This document shows positions 1-8,971 of a stretch of DNA of 64,000 nt, one piece after another. This stretch comes from Bradyrhizobium sp. CCGB01 (GTDB lineage Bacteria; Pseudomonadota; Alphaproteobacteria; Rhizobiales; Xanthobacteraceae). How positions within the stretch are numbered: position 1 is the first letter of the stretch; every line of letters begins with the position of its first letter. The position numbers and the translations under genes were made by a program. Under the pieces are notes generated by a model. It saw only the letters and a program-made list of their open reading frames with translations, did no database searches and was not told the DNA's origin. The stretch is taken from the NCBI RefSeq assembly GCF_024199795.1, contig NZ_JANADK010000001.1, positions 930,001 through 994,000 of the forward strand, in the 5' to 3' direction.

Positions 1-273
1 GAGATCAAGCATTGGCGCTCGGCGACCCGGGTTGGCGCCGACGCGGTCGAAAAATTGCTCAAGGTCGTGGTGCGCGAGAAGAAGGATGGTGGCCTTTTCC
101 TTTCGACGTATGGCTTCACCGACAATGCCTTCGAACAGCTCACAACCATCGATAAGCAGCGGCTCAGGTTCGGCGACCAGGATCGGATCGTCACGCTTTG
201 CCGAACCTACGTGAGAGCAAAGTCGGGCATCTGGTCGCCGCCGGAAAATCTCACCGAGGTTCTGTTCGATTGA
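1..273 (+). CDS. Mrr-like restriction endonuclease, C-terminal fragment
   Basis: An open frame enters from the left edge in frame 1 and stops at 271-273, giving about 90 residues. It reads EIKHW, then a basic helix, then GLFLSTYGFTDNAFEQL. This resembles the last part of the Mrr-type PD-(D/E)XK catalytic domain, where an (E/Q)xK motif is followed by a glycine-rich strand with the FLSTYGFT-like pattern. Here E-I-K would supply the catalytic ExK. The N-terminal part lies outside the window, so domain order and specificity cannot be judged. It converges on dnaE2 with a 9-bp gap. Given the defence genes downstream it probably belongs to a restriction or effector locus. An Mrr-like effector of another multi-gene defence system is also possible. 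Confidence 0.6.
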   Translation, partial: EIKHWRSATRVGADAVEKLLKVVVREKKDGGLFLSTYGFTDNAFEQLTTIDKQRLRFGDQDRIVTLCRTYVRAKSGIWSPPENLTEVLFD

Positions 274-282
274 CATCGGGCT

Positions 283-3200
283 TCAGTGGAAGTTCCGGCT
301 CTTCACCTTGATCGTGTCGATGTGCAGGTCGGGAATGTAGATGTCCCGCGTCCTCAGCCCCTTGGGCGGCAGCTCGCGCGGATCAGGACCGGCGCCGCCG
401 TTGCGGACCTGATCGCCGCGACCGTGCGGCAGCGGGAATGCGGCATCTCGGCTCCCCACGCTCGCGAGGTCGGCTGAGAGGTCCGTGATGCGCTGCGCGA
501 CCAGATGGACGACGTCGCCCTCGCGCTGAATGCGGCCGCGCACTGCGATCATGCTCGCTGACAGGACGGCGCGCCGGTTGGCCTCGAACACCTTCGCCCA
601 GACGACGAGATTGGCGATGCCCGTCTCGTCCTCCAAGGTGATGAACATCACGCCCTTCGCGCTTCCCGGGCGTTGGCGCACGAGCACGATACCGGCCGCC
701 TCGACCCAACGGCCATCGCGCGTGCCCATTGCCTCGGCGCAGGTGACGATGCGCCTTCGGCGGAGATCCTCGCGCAGGAAGCTCAGCGGATGATCTCGGA
801 GCGTGAGCCCGACATTGCCATAGTCCTCGACCACTTCGCTGCCGGCCGTCATCGGCCGCAGCTCTACAGCGGGCTCGTTCACCTCCGGGACGAGCTGGGC
901 CTCGCGCGCGGATGCGGCTGCAAAGAGGGGCAGCGGCTCGTCACGCAACGCCCTGATCGCCCACAACGCCTCGCGGCGGGCGAGACCGAGCGCCGGCCGG
1001 AAGGCGTCGGCCTTGGCAAGCTGCACGAGCGCCGCCGATGGAACGCCGGCGCGTCGCCAGAGGTCGTCGATAGAATCATAGGGCCGATCAGCGCGGGCGG
1101 CGACAATCGCCGCGCCATGGGCGTTGGCCAGTCCCTTGACCATGCGCAGGCCGAGCCGGACAGCGAACCGACTCTCGTCCTCGGTCGGCTCCAGCGTGCA
1201 GTCCCAGCGCGAGCGGTTGAAGCAGACGGGCCGCACATCGACGCCGTGCTCGATCGCATCTCGCACGATCTGGGCCGGCGCGTAGAAGCCCATTGGCTGG
1301 GCGTTGAGCAGGCCCGCGCAGAAGACGTCGGGATGCCAGCATTTGAGCCAGGCGGAGGCATAGGCGATCAGCGCGAACGAGGCTGCGTGTGATTCCGGAA
1401 AGCCGTAGCTCCCGAAGCCTTCGAGCTGCTTGAAGGTGGCCTCGGCGAAGTCCCGCTCGTAGCCGTTGGCCACCATGCCGTCGATCAGTTTCGTCTTGAA
1501 CGTCGATACCCCGCCTGTGAATTTGAAGGTCGCCATGCTCTTTCGCAGCATGTCGGCCTCGCCAGGCGTGAAGCCAGCGCACTCGATCGCCACCCTCATC
1601 GCCTGCTCCTGAAACAGCGGCACGCCGAGCGTTTTGCCCAACACCTTCTCGAGCTCGGGCTTTGGAAAAACGACCGGCTCAAGCCCTTCGCGGCGACGCA
1701 AATAGGGATGGACCATGTCACCCTGGATCGGCCCCGGGCGAACGATCGCCACCTGAACCACGAGGTCGTAGAAGGTTCGGGGCTTCAGCCGCGGCAGCAT
1801 CGACATCTGTGCGCGAGACTCGATCTGGAAAGTGCCGAGCGTATCGGCCTTGCGGATCATCGCATAGGTGCGCGGGTCTTCAGCCGGGATCGAGGCGAGG
1901 TCGAGATTGATGCCTTTGTGCTCGGCCAGCATGTCGAGGCTGAGCTTCATGGCGGTGAGCATCCCCAAGGCGAGAATGTCGACCTTCATGAACTTGAGGA
2001 CGTCGATATCGTCCTTGTCCCATTCGATCACCTGCCTGGCGTCCATCGCGGCAGGCTCGATCGGGACCAACTCGTCCAGGCGGTCGTTGGTGAGCACGAA
2101 CCCGCCCGGATGCTGTGAGAGGTGCCGCGGCGTGCCCATGAGCTGGCGGGCGAGATCGAGCGTCAGCCGCAGGCGCCGATCGCCGAGATCGAGGTTGAGC
2201 CCCTCGACATGCTTCGGCTCGACGCCTTCCGACCAGCCCCAGACCTGGCTGGAGAGCATTTTGGTGAGATCCTCGGTGAGCCCAAGGGCCTTGCCCACAT
2301 CCCGGATGGCCCCCTTCGTCCTGTACCGGATGACGGTCGAGCAGAGTGCGGCGTGATCGCGGCCATAGGTGTCGAACACCCATTGCATGACGATTTCGCG
2401 CCGGGCGTGCTCGAAATCGACGTCGATGTCGGGCGGCTCGCGTCGTTCCTCCGAGACGAACCGCTCGAAGAGCAGGTCGTTGCGGCCTGGATCGATCGAG
2501 GTTATGCCCAGAACATAGCAGACCGCGGAATTGGCGGCCGAGCCGCGGCCCTGACACAGGATGTCCTTGGAGCGTGCAAAGCGGACGATGCTGTTGACGG
2601 TCAGGAAATATGGCGCGTACTGCAATTTCGCGATGAGCCCCAGCTCATGCTGCAGCACCGCCCGGACCTCGTCGGGGACGCCCTCGGGATAGCGAGCCTC
2701 GGCGCCTTCCCAGGTCAGCTTCTCAAGCGTCGCCTGCGGCGTGAGCGTCGGATCGTCCCGCTCCTCGGGATATTGGTAGGCAAGCTCCTTGAGATTGAAG
2801 CGGCAGCGCGCGGCGATCTCGACCGAGCGACTGACCGCCTCGGGATTGCGCGGGAAGAGCCTGAACATCTCCTCCGGCGGCTTGAGATAGCGATCGCCGA
2901 ATTCGCGCCGATCGCCCAGCTCGTCGATGGTGATGTTGTGACGGATGCAGCTCACCACATCCTGCAGCATGCGCCGTTCGGGCGCGTGGTAGAGCACGTC
3001 GTTGGTGACGACGGTCGGCACGCGCATCTGGGCGGCCAGTGTCGCTAGGTCGTGAACGCGGAGCTGGTCGTTGGGGCGGCGTCGCAGTGTCAGGCTGACG
3101 TAGGCGCGGTCCCCGAAAGCGTCGCGCAGCCGGCGCAGATGAAGCCCGCACGTCTCGTCGGCCTCGTCCGGCACGAGGATGGCGATCAGACCTTCACCGA

Positions 3201-3549
3201 AGGCAACGACGTCGTCCCATTCGAGGATGCATTTCGCCTTGCCCCCGCGTTTCTTGCCGAGGCTGAGGAGCCGGCAGAGGCGAGCATAGGCGGCGCGATC
3301 GGTCGGATAGACGAGGATCGACATGCCGTCGGCGAGATCGAGGCGGCAGCCGACGATCAGCCGGACGCCGGTCGTCCTCGCCGCCTCGAAGGCGCGGACG
3401 ACGCCGGCGAGCGAGTTGCGGTCGGCGATGGCCAGCGCCTCGATGCCAAGGGCTGCGGCCTGGGCGAATAGCTCCTCGCAGGAGGACGCGCCCGTGAGAA
3501 AGGAGAAATGCGACGTCACCTGCAGCTCGACATATCGGGGTGCGCTCAT
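283..3549 (-). CDS. dnaE2: Error-prone DNA polymerase DnaE2 (ImuC)
   Basis: Catalytic subunit of the ImuA-ImuB-DnaE2 translesion mutasome, about 1088 aa and full length for the family. The N-terminus ([17 protein letters not shown]) is the DnaE2-type PHP domain. The catalytic palm shows [12 protein letters not shown] and [11 protein letters not shown], which carry the acidic residues of C-family polymerases. A helix-hairpin region and a C-terminal OB fold ([19 protein letters not shown]) follow. I chose the start at 3549 (MSAPRYVEL) because its ATGA overlaps the imuB stop and an upstream extension would be low-complexity Arg-rich sequence. It is last in the imuA-imuB-dnaE2 operon and should be SOS induced through the LexA box at 5774-5788. 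DnaE2 lacks proofreading and causes damage-induced mutagenesis. Confidence 0.95.
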   Translation of the reverse strand: MSAPRYVELQVTSHFSFLTGASSCEELFAQAAALGIEALAIADRNSLAGVVRAFEAARTTGVRLIVGCRLDLADGMSILVYPTDRAAYARLCRLLSLGKKRGGKAKCILEWDDVVAFGEGLIAILVPDEADETCGLHLRRLRDAFGDRAYVSLTLRRRPNDQLRVHDLATLAAQMRVPTVVTNDVLYHAPERRMLQDVVSCIRHNITIDELGDRREFGDRYLKPPEEMFRLFPRNPEAVSRSVEIAARCRFNLKELAYQYPEERDDPTLTPQATLEKLTWEGAEARYPEGVPDEVRAVLQHELGLIAKLQYAPYFLTVNSIVRFARSKDILCQGRGSAANSAVCYVLGITSIDPGRNDLLFERFVSEERREPPDIDVDFEHARREIVMQWVFDTYGRDHAALCSTVIRYRTKGAIRDVGKALGLTEDLTKMLSSQVWGWSEGVEPKHVEGLNLDLGDRRLRLTLDLARQLMGTPRHLSQHPGGFVLTNDRLDELVPIEPAAMDARQVIEWDKDDIDVLKFMKVDILALGMLTAMKLSLDMLAEHKGINLDLASIPAEDPRTYAMIRKADTLGTFQIESRAQMSMLPRLKPRTFYDLVVQVAIVRPGPIQGDMVHPYLRRREGLEPVVFPKPELEKVLGKTLGVPLFQEQAMRVAIECAGFTPGEADMLRKSMATFKFTGGVSTFKTKLIDGMVANGYERDFAEATFKQLEGFGSYGFPESHAASFALIAYASAWLKCWHPDVFCAGLLNAQPMGFYAPAQIVRDAIEHGVDVRPVCFNRSRWDCTLEPTEDESRFAVRLGLRMVKGLANAHGAAIVAARADRPYDSIDDLWRRAGVPSAALVQLAKADAFRPALGLARREALWAIRALRDEPLPLFAAASAREAQLVPEVNEPAVELRPMTAGSEVVEDYGNVGLTLRDHPLSFLREDLRRRRIVTCAEAMGTRDGRWVEAAGIVLVRQRPGSAKGVMFITLEDETGIANLVVWAKVFEANRRAVLSASMIAVRGRIQREGDVVHLVAQRITDLSADLASVGSRDAAFPLPHGRGDQVRNGGAGPDPRELPPKGLRTRDIYIPDLHIDTIKVKSRNFH

Positions 3550-5069
3550 CCGAACACCCCGTGCAGAAACCACCGCTGCGAGCCCGTGTTCGGATCTTCG
3601 CCATCGCCGGAGCGGAAGAGCCAGTATCGCTCTCCGCTGTCGTCTTCGACGCGGAAATAGTCGCGCACGGCAGTGAGTTCGGTATCGCGCCGCCACCACT
3701 CGCCGCGAACGCGCTCAGGGCCGTCGGCGCGGCGCACGCGCCGGCGGATACCGCGCCAGGTGAACCAGGCCGGCGGATGGTCAGGCAGCAAGGCCACCGT
3801 CTCGATCGGTTCGGGAGGCGAGAGCAGCCGTGGCGGGCGCGGCCAGTGGCCCGGCCAGGTGGCGCCGGTCTCCGGTGCCAACGGCGGCACTTTGCAGACG
3901 GAGCGCTCCGGCACCTCGGTGGCAACCGGCGCGGCGCGATAGAGACTGTGTTCGCCCACGCGGTTGATCAGGGTGTCGACGAGATCGGAGACGTCGGGCG
4001 CCCCATCGTCCACCATGGTCGTCAGGGTCTGTTTCTCGGCCAGCGGCTCGGCGAGCGTCGCGGTCAGCGTGAGTACCTCGATGCCGAAGCCGGGCTCGAT
4101 CGTCTCGATCTTGTCGTTCAGGAGTCGGGTCAGGCGCTTTACATCGCGAACCGGCAGCGCCGTGCCGACGCGCACGGCCTGCCGGCGGTTGTCTACCCGA
4201 TGGCAGATCAGGTCCAACCGCTTGGCCCCGAGACCTTTGGCCTCCAGCTCGGCGCAGAGCTGCACGACCAGCTTGCCGATGTAGCGGGCGATGGTTTCGG
4301 CGGCGGAGATCGGCTCGGCGAAGTTTCGTCTGACTTCGATAAGCTCGTCCGGCCGTATGGGCTCGATCGGTTCGCTGAGGTCGCCCAGAGCCTGGTCGAT
4401 GCGGCGGCCGAGCTGCGGGCCGAAGCGAAGCGTCAGCGGAGCGCGCGGCTGCGCAAGCAGGTCGGCGACGCGTTCGAAGCCGAGCACGTTGAGCGCCGAG
4501 AGCATGTCGGCGGGCAATCGCAGCGCCGCAATAGGAAGCGGATGAAGGACCGAGGAGCCATGGCCAGACGGCGCGACGGCCGTCGGTCGGGACGCATAGC
4601 GCGCTAGGGCGTGGGCGGCGCCCCAGGTGTCGGCGATCGCGGCCCGTGCGCGAACGCCGGACGCGGCCAACCGGTCGACGAGCCCTGCGAGCATGGCGTC
4701 TTCGCCGCCATGAAGATGGTCGGCGCCGGTGGTGTCGATGACGAGGCCGTCGGGAGGATCAGCCGCGACGATTGGAGCGTAGCGCTGGAGCACCCACAGC
4801 GCGAGCCGGTCGAGAGAGGCGGCGTCGGCGCGCGCGTCATGGTCATGGACGACCAGGCCAGGCACAAGGACGCGGGTCTTGGTCGCCGGCATACCCACGC
4901 GCACGCCCGCAGCCTGCGCCACGGCGTCAGCCGCCAGCACAACCTGTCTTCTCCCGTCGCGGCCGATCAGGACGAGCGGCGCCTCAGCCGGAGGCGCCGC
5001 GTCGCAAGCCTTCCGCCTGTGCCGGTCGATCGACCAACTCGGCAGGAAGAGCGAGACGACCCGTGTCAT
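3546..5069 (-). CDS. imuB: ImuB, Y-family polymerase-like mutasome protein
   Basis: About 507 aa. It begins [16 protein letters not shown], the usual ImuB N-terminus, and has the Y-family layout (palm, thumb, little finger). In this family the catalytic acidic residues of Y-family polymerases are lost and the protein acts as a scaffold bridging DnaE2, ImuA and the beta clamp. The ATG at 5069 follows GGAGG by 6 bases and is preferred over a GTG one codon earlier. The gene starts about 86 bases inside the end of imuA and ends in an ATGA overlap with dnaE2, so all three are translationally coupled. The C-terminal part (about residues 410-507) is Arg/Pro-rich with WFLHGVFG at the end, as is usual. 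Confidence 0.93.
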   Translation of the reverse strand: MTRVVSLFLPSWSIDRHRRKACDAAPPAEAPLVLIGRDGRRQVVLAADAVAQAAGVRVGMPATKTRVLVPGLVVHDHDARADAASLDRLALWVLQRYAPIVAADPPDGLVIDTTGADHLHGGEDAMLAGLVDRLAASGVRARAAIADTWGAAHALARYASRPTAVAPSGHGSSVLHPLPIAALRLPADMLSALNVLGFERVADLLAQPRAPLTLRFGPQLGRRIDQALGDLSEPIEPIRPDELIEVRRNFAEPISAAETIARYIGKLVVQLCAELEAKGLGAKRLDLICHRVDNRRQAVRVGTALPVRDVKRLTRLLNDKIETIEPGFGIEVLTLTATLAEPLAEKQTLTTMVDDGAPDVSDLVDTLINRVGEHSLYRAAPVATEVPERSVCKVPPLAPETGATWPGHWPRPPRLLSPPEPIETVALLPDHPPAWFTWRGIRRRVRRADGPERVRGEWWRRDTELTAVRDYFRVEDDSGERYWLFRSGDGEDPNTGSQRWFLHGVFG

Positions 5070-5736
5070 CACACGCCTCCATCACAAAATCTGCACTTTC
5101 GCCCGCGCGGGCGCGGATCAATTCGACCAGCCATCGATGCCGACCGACACCCGGAACGGGGAGAGCCGGCGATGGCATTACGGAGATGCGCCATCGTGTT
5201 GACGCGGCAGTCGGCTGGCCGAAATCGGCCGCCTCCGTTTGCCTTCGCCATCTGCGCAAGGCGATGCCGATCGTGCCGCTTTGCTCGGCGCAAAGCTGGA
5301 GCCGGCGCGATGCGGTCATGTCCAGCCGGGCCACCTCGCCAACGACGGCGCCGAGACCGCCATGACGCAAGCCTTCTTCGATGCAGGCGAGCACGGTCTT
5401 GTCGTTGCCCGCTTCGACATAGATGACGCGGTCCGGCGCGAGGCCCGCCTGGGCCAGAGCTGGGGCGAACAGGTCGGGCCGGGTGATGACCCAGAGCACC
5501 TTGCCTCGGGTCCGGGCGGCTATGCCGCCGGCAAAAAGCGCTGCAGCGGCTCCATCGACCGCGCCGTTACCCCCGCCGGCGATTTCGTGGAGCGCGCCGA
5601 GAGCCAGGCCGCCGGACGGCAGGCGTGAGTCGATGTCGGTGAGTCCGAAGGGGAGCACCGATTGAACGCGCCGGCTTCGGCCTTCGATCCTTTCGATCTG
5701 CGCGCGCAAACACTCTATGGCGGGCTCGGGCCGCAA
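4984..5736 (-). CDS. imuA: ImuA, RecA/SulA-like mutasome protein
   Basis: About 250 aa. It contains LPSGGLALGALHEIAGGGNG, LWVITRPDLFAPALAQAG and GLGAVVGEVARLDMTASRR, characteristic of alphaproteobacterial ImuA, a RecA-fold protein without a canonical P-loop. It is needed for damage-induced mutagenesis together with ImuB and DnaE2. The start is a TTG at 5736 behind GGAGG and AGGAAG. No ATG gives a better-placed start. It is the first gene of the cassette and lies about 38 bases downstream of a perfect LexA box. The 3' end overlaps imuB by about 86 bases. Confidence 0.92.
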   Translation of the reverse strand: MRPEPAIECLRAQIERIEGRSRRVQSVLPFGLTDIDSRLPSGGLALGALHEIAGGGNGAVDGAAAALFAGGIAARTRGKVLWVITRPDLFAPALAQAGLAPDRVIYVEAGNDKTVLACIEEGLRHGGLGAVVGEVARLDMTASRRLQLCAEQSGTIGIALRRWRRQTEAADFGQPTAASTRWRISVMPSPALPVPGVGRHRWLVELIRARAGESADFVMEACDDTGRLALPAELVDRPAQAEGLRRGASG

Positions 5737-5773
5737 GCTTCCTGTTGACCTCCGGGAACGGGTTCGGCATCAT

Positions 5774-5788
5774 GTTCTCTATTTGTTC
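5774..5788 (-). promoter_or_regulatory. LexA (SOS) box upstream of imuA
   Basis: The plus strand reads GTTC TCTATTT GTTC, an exact match to the alphaproteobacterial LexA operator GTTC-N7-GTTC (a direct repeat). It lies 38 bases before the imuA start and fits SOS control of imuA-imuB-dnaE2. Confidence 0.88.
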
Positions 5789-5918
5789 TATTTTTCGGCG
5801 CGTAGAGTCAAGGATCATTCAACGAACCCCCGGGTTTCCGTGGATCGCATCGGCGTCGAAGAGGGCTGCGCGGGAAAGCAGTCGTGGTTGATAATGTGAA
5901 TCGAGCGAAGATGTCGAG

Positions 5919-8339
5919 TTATGCTGCCGCCAGAAGAGCGGTCTCCTCCTTGTAGGAATACCGCTTCGACACGCATACGCTATCGCGGCGGGCACCTCTG
6001 GAGAGTTCCAGAGTGAGGAGGCTGTCGTCAGGGAAGGCGGGGCTGAGTTCCAGCCTCAAATATTCGAAGAGCTGCCGGTCATGAACCGCGATCATGACCT
6101 GCCGACCATGCTCTTTCGACAAGGTGCGAAGCAGGGCAGCGAAGTGCGCGATGTGGACGTCGTCCATCGATTGCACCGGATCGTCTAGAATGAGCCAAGG
6201 CAGCTCCTTTGGGACCGACAGGTGGAGCGCAATAAACAATGTGAGCGCCGCGGTATTAAGGTTGCCTGCACTAAGCATGGCCCCGGGCGCGCCTCCAGCT
6301 TCGCCACCGTCTCGGTGCTCGGTGATAAGTTTTGGCTGTAATTTCTGGGTGGACGACGATGGAATCCGGAATGCCGGAACGAACGGCTCGCCCGGCGCGA
6401 GTCGGACGAAAAGGTCCCGCCACAGGCGATTGAGCCGGTCGTTGAATTCCCTTCGAATGATCGCTGATCGCACCCGGTCGACCGCGTTGCGGACCGCTAT
6501 GCCTTGGTCGCGAAGTGCCTGCGCGCGCTCGAGAGAGGCGTGCGCCTCCTGCCATGCGCTAAAGTCGGTCGATATCTGCGCGTCAGCATCCTGCCGCTTC
6601 TTAATGTCCAAGCGGATCACCGCAATTTTGTTCAGTCCTTCGCGTCGCTGGCCGACGCGAAGTTGCAGGTGCGCGGTTTGCGCAGCGAGTCGCTCGGAGA
6701 TACGCGCGACCGCAGCGTCAAAGGATTCGCCCTCTGCCACGCCGGCTTCGCCAGCAGACGTGGCGAAGGACGTCAGAGTTTCGCGGGCGGCTGCAAGTGA
6801 GACGTGGCGCGATTGCGCTTCGCTCACAGCGCGTCGTACCGCAACGTCCGCAGCCCTAAGCCTGGCGCCTTCGCGAAGGACTTCGCTCATCGCATCGAGC
6901 TCGGCTACCAAGGCGTCTATTCCCGCGTGGCGTCGATCGAGATCGGCAAGCGCTTCCTCGTCGAGTACGCGCGCGGAGAGTGCCTCGAGTTCGCGATCGA
7001 GGCGTTCGAGCGTTACCTGCACTTCGGCTTTTGTGCGGCCCAAGGTCAAGAGGCGCTCGGCGGAAGCGGAAAGCGTGCGGATCTTGACATGGACGTGGTC
7101 GCTGAGCGGCTCTTGACTGACCTCCGCGAAATCGCGGTCACACACGGGGCAGACATTCCCGTCGATGAACGAGGTGAGCTCCGCTAGCGCCGATGCCAGG
7201 CTTCCCGAGGTGGCGGGCAATAGCTCGACCTCGCTGTCGATAGTCTCGCGTTGCCGTTGCGCGACATCGCGTTCGTCTTGTGCGGCGGTACGCCGGACGA
7301 TCGCGGCACGAGCCTGGGTCGCCTGCTCGTCCAGCTGCTTCCGTTCAGTCCGCAGTCTTGTGAGCGCCTCGTCCGCGAATTTGAAAGGATCGCTTGGTAG
7401 TGCCAGATCGGGAAGCAGAGCCTCCACGCGCGCCCGCGCGGCCGCGACTCTTGCGCCGTTCGTAGCTTCCCAGCGGGAGAATTGTTCGCTGGCGCCGCCG
7501 CTTGGCGTCGGCAGATCGGAAGAAGCTGCGCTTTGCGCTTGGTCAATCTCGCGGCGGATAGAGGCGAACTGACGCTGCTGGTCTGCCAGAACGGCGAAGC
7601 GTTGCTCGTCTCGGTCATCCGAAAGAGCGGCGGCCACTGTTTCCAGATTATCCTCACGGACCTCAACGGCCACGTCTAGGGTGCCGCAGGCGTTCGCAAG
7701 TTCGCTTAGTGCCGCGACGATCTGATCGTTGATCGCTTCGCGGCTTCTGCGCTGGTCGGTCAGAAGCCGATCGAGGCGGCTTTTCTCGTTTTCAGCGGCG
7801 AGCCAGCCGTCGACGGTCTTGCGAACATTGCGAACGTCCATGAGGGGCTTGAGGCCGGCTTCCAGCGCGTCCAATCGATCGAGCCCTAGCAGCTTGCCGA
7901 CGAATTGAGCCAGTGGCGATCCCGCGTCATTTCCCGCGTCTTGATAGATCTGCAGCAATTGGCCGAGCAACGACTGGGGCAGGAACGCGCGTTCCTTGAA
8001 GAAGGAGGCGAGGGGTTCCGCCAGGGCGCGGCCGGATTTGGCACCCGCTGGATCGAGCGTCGCGCTAAACGTCTGTTCGGCTGCGTTCACGGCGCGCAGT
8101 ACGACGCTGCCTTCAGCTGTCGATCGGTGAAGCAACTGGCGATCATAGTTCGGATCGGCGCGCAGTAGTGACTGCACCTGACCCGTCAGCGCCAACTCGA
8201 TCGCCGAAAGAAGACTTGTTTTGCCGGCGCCGTTCTCGCCATGAACGAGCACGACCTTCGCATCCAGCGGGGCGTGGATATGTCCCCGGATGCTCCGGAA
8301 ATTCGTTATGTCGAGGCTTCTCAAGATAGAGTCGCTCAT
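5919..8339 (-). CDS. SMC/Rad50-like ATPase with zinc hook (SIR2 defence module)
   Basis: An 806-aa ABC ATPase of the SbcC/Rad50/RecN class. Walker A is GENGAGKTS (about residues 34-42). Long predicted coiled coils flank a CPVC motif at residues 397-400, the zinc hook that lets two coiled-coil arms dimerise. The C-terminal lobe has LSAGNLN (ABC signature), LILDDPVQSMDD (Walker B and D-loop) and VHDRQLF (switch His). Its start overlaps the stop of the 211-aa gene by ATGA, and that gene overlaps the SIR2 gene the same way, so the three form one unit. SMC + small protein + effector is the layout of Lamassu and other ABC three-component systems, where the ATPase senses abnormal DNA and releases the effector. 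The ATPase assignment is secure. The membership of a named system is inference. Confidence 0.85.
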   Translation of the reverse strand: MSDSILRSLDITNFRSIRGHIHAPLDAKVVLVHGENGAGKTSLLSAIELALTGQVQSLLRADPNYDRQLLHRSTAEGSVVLRAVNAAEQTFSATLDPAGAKSGRALAEPLASFFKERAFLPQSLLGQLLQIYQDAGNDAGSPLAQFVGKLLGLDRLDALEAGLKPLMDVRNVRKTVDGWLAAENEKSRLDRLLTDQRRSREAINDQIVAALSELANACGTLDVAVEVREDNLETVAAALSDDRDEQRFAVLADQQRQFASIRREIDQAQSAASSDLPTPSGGASEQFSRWEATNGARVAAARARVEALLPDLALPSDPFKFADEALTRLRTERKQLDEQATQARAAIVRRTAAQDERDVAQRQRETIDSEVELLPATSGSLASALAELTSFIDGNVCPVCDRDFAEVSQEPLSDHVHVKIRTLSASAERLLTLGRTKAEVQVTLERLDRELEALSARVLDEEALADLDRRHAGIDALVAELDAMSEVLREGARLRAADVAVRRAVSEAQSRHVSLAAARETLTSFATSAGEAGVAEGESFDAAVARISERLAAQTAHLQLRVGQRREGLNKIAVIRLDIKKRQDADAQISTDFSAWQEAHASLERAQALRDQGIAVRNAVDRVRSAIIRREFNDRLNRLWRDLFVRLAPGEPFVPAFRIPSSSTQKLQPKLITEHRDGGEAGGAPGAMLSAGNLNTAALTLFIALHLSVPKELPWLILDDPVQSMDDVHIAHFAALLRTLSKEHGRQVMIAVHDRQLFEYLRLELSPAFPDDSLLTLELSRGARRDSVCVSKRYSYKEETALLAAA

Positions 8340-8971
8340 GACGGTTCTCCTTCGGAGGGGCCTCGGAAAGGTTGGCCTACAGCCTGGGCCGCGGCCTCCG
8401 TCACAGCCGCTTCTCCTGCGGCCGATGCATGAACGACAGCATCAAGAAATGCCTTGTCTCCGTCCTGTTGAAGCGCGCGGACGAGTTGATCTATCGCATG
8501 CCCGCTTCCGGCTTCTGGTTCTGCAGGCACGGCCGGGAGTGTCAGCGGCAACAGGACGCGGATCCGGTCGTCCAACTGCCGCTCGGCCGCTTCATCGACC
8601 GGCTTACCAGCCTGGTCAAGCGGGATGCTTTCGACCTGCAGGACACGGCAGGTTTCCGACAGGGCGTCGACGCCATCGGCCAGGGCGGCACCTGCCAGGA
8701 TGAGCGTGACGACATAGCGCGATGCGGTCACGTCAAGCGCCCGGCTCAGCGCCTCCACGCGTTGACGAACGCGGGCGCCATCTCGGTCTCCAAAGTCTCC
8801 CGTTGTCGTGTCGACGAGGAGCACCAGATCAAGCGCGCGGCCGTCGCTGCCTCGCATCGCTCCGGTGAAGGCGAATTCGACCCCTGCGACGTTCAACGGT
8901 GTGGACAGGTCATGGTAGTTGGCGCGGTGGAGTCGGTTTTGAATGGCGAGGATCAGGGGCGCGGTGCTCAT
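8336..8971 (-). CDS. Unknown middle protein of the SIR2-SMC module
   Basis: A 211-aa protein I do not recognise. It has no signal peptide or membrane segment. The N-terminal half is mixed alpha/beta, with a strand-rich stretch ALDLVLLVDTTTGDFGDRDG and then ASRYVVTLILAG, which suggests a compact Rossmann-like or nuclease-like fold without an obvious active site. The C-terminal half is Ala/Glu-rich helix. It overlaps the SIR2 stop (ATGA at 8968-8971) and the SMC start (ATGA at 8336-8339), so its dose is tied to both. By position it corresponds to the small accessory component (LmuC or ABC-3C middle component) of related systems. It shows no clear similarity to the MC6 protein at 15948-16193. 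Confidence 0.65.
   Translation of the reverse strand: MSTAPLILAIQNRLHRANYHDLSTPLNVAGVEFAFTGAMRGSDGRALDLVLLVDTTTGDFGDRDGARVRQRVEALSRALDVTASRYVVTLILAGAALADGVDALSETCRVLQVESIPLDQAGKPVDEAAERQLDDRIRVLLPLTLPAVPAEPEAGSGHAIDQLVRALQQDGDKAFLDAVVHASAAGEAAVTEAAAQAVGQPFRGPSEGEPS

Noticed and set aside
2122..3048. 308-codon plus-strand frame
   Set aside because: Complete overlap with dnaE2 and no similarity to a protein family.
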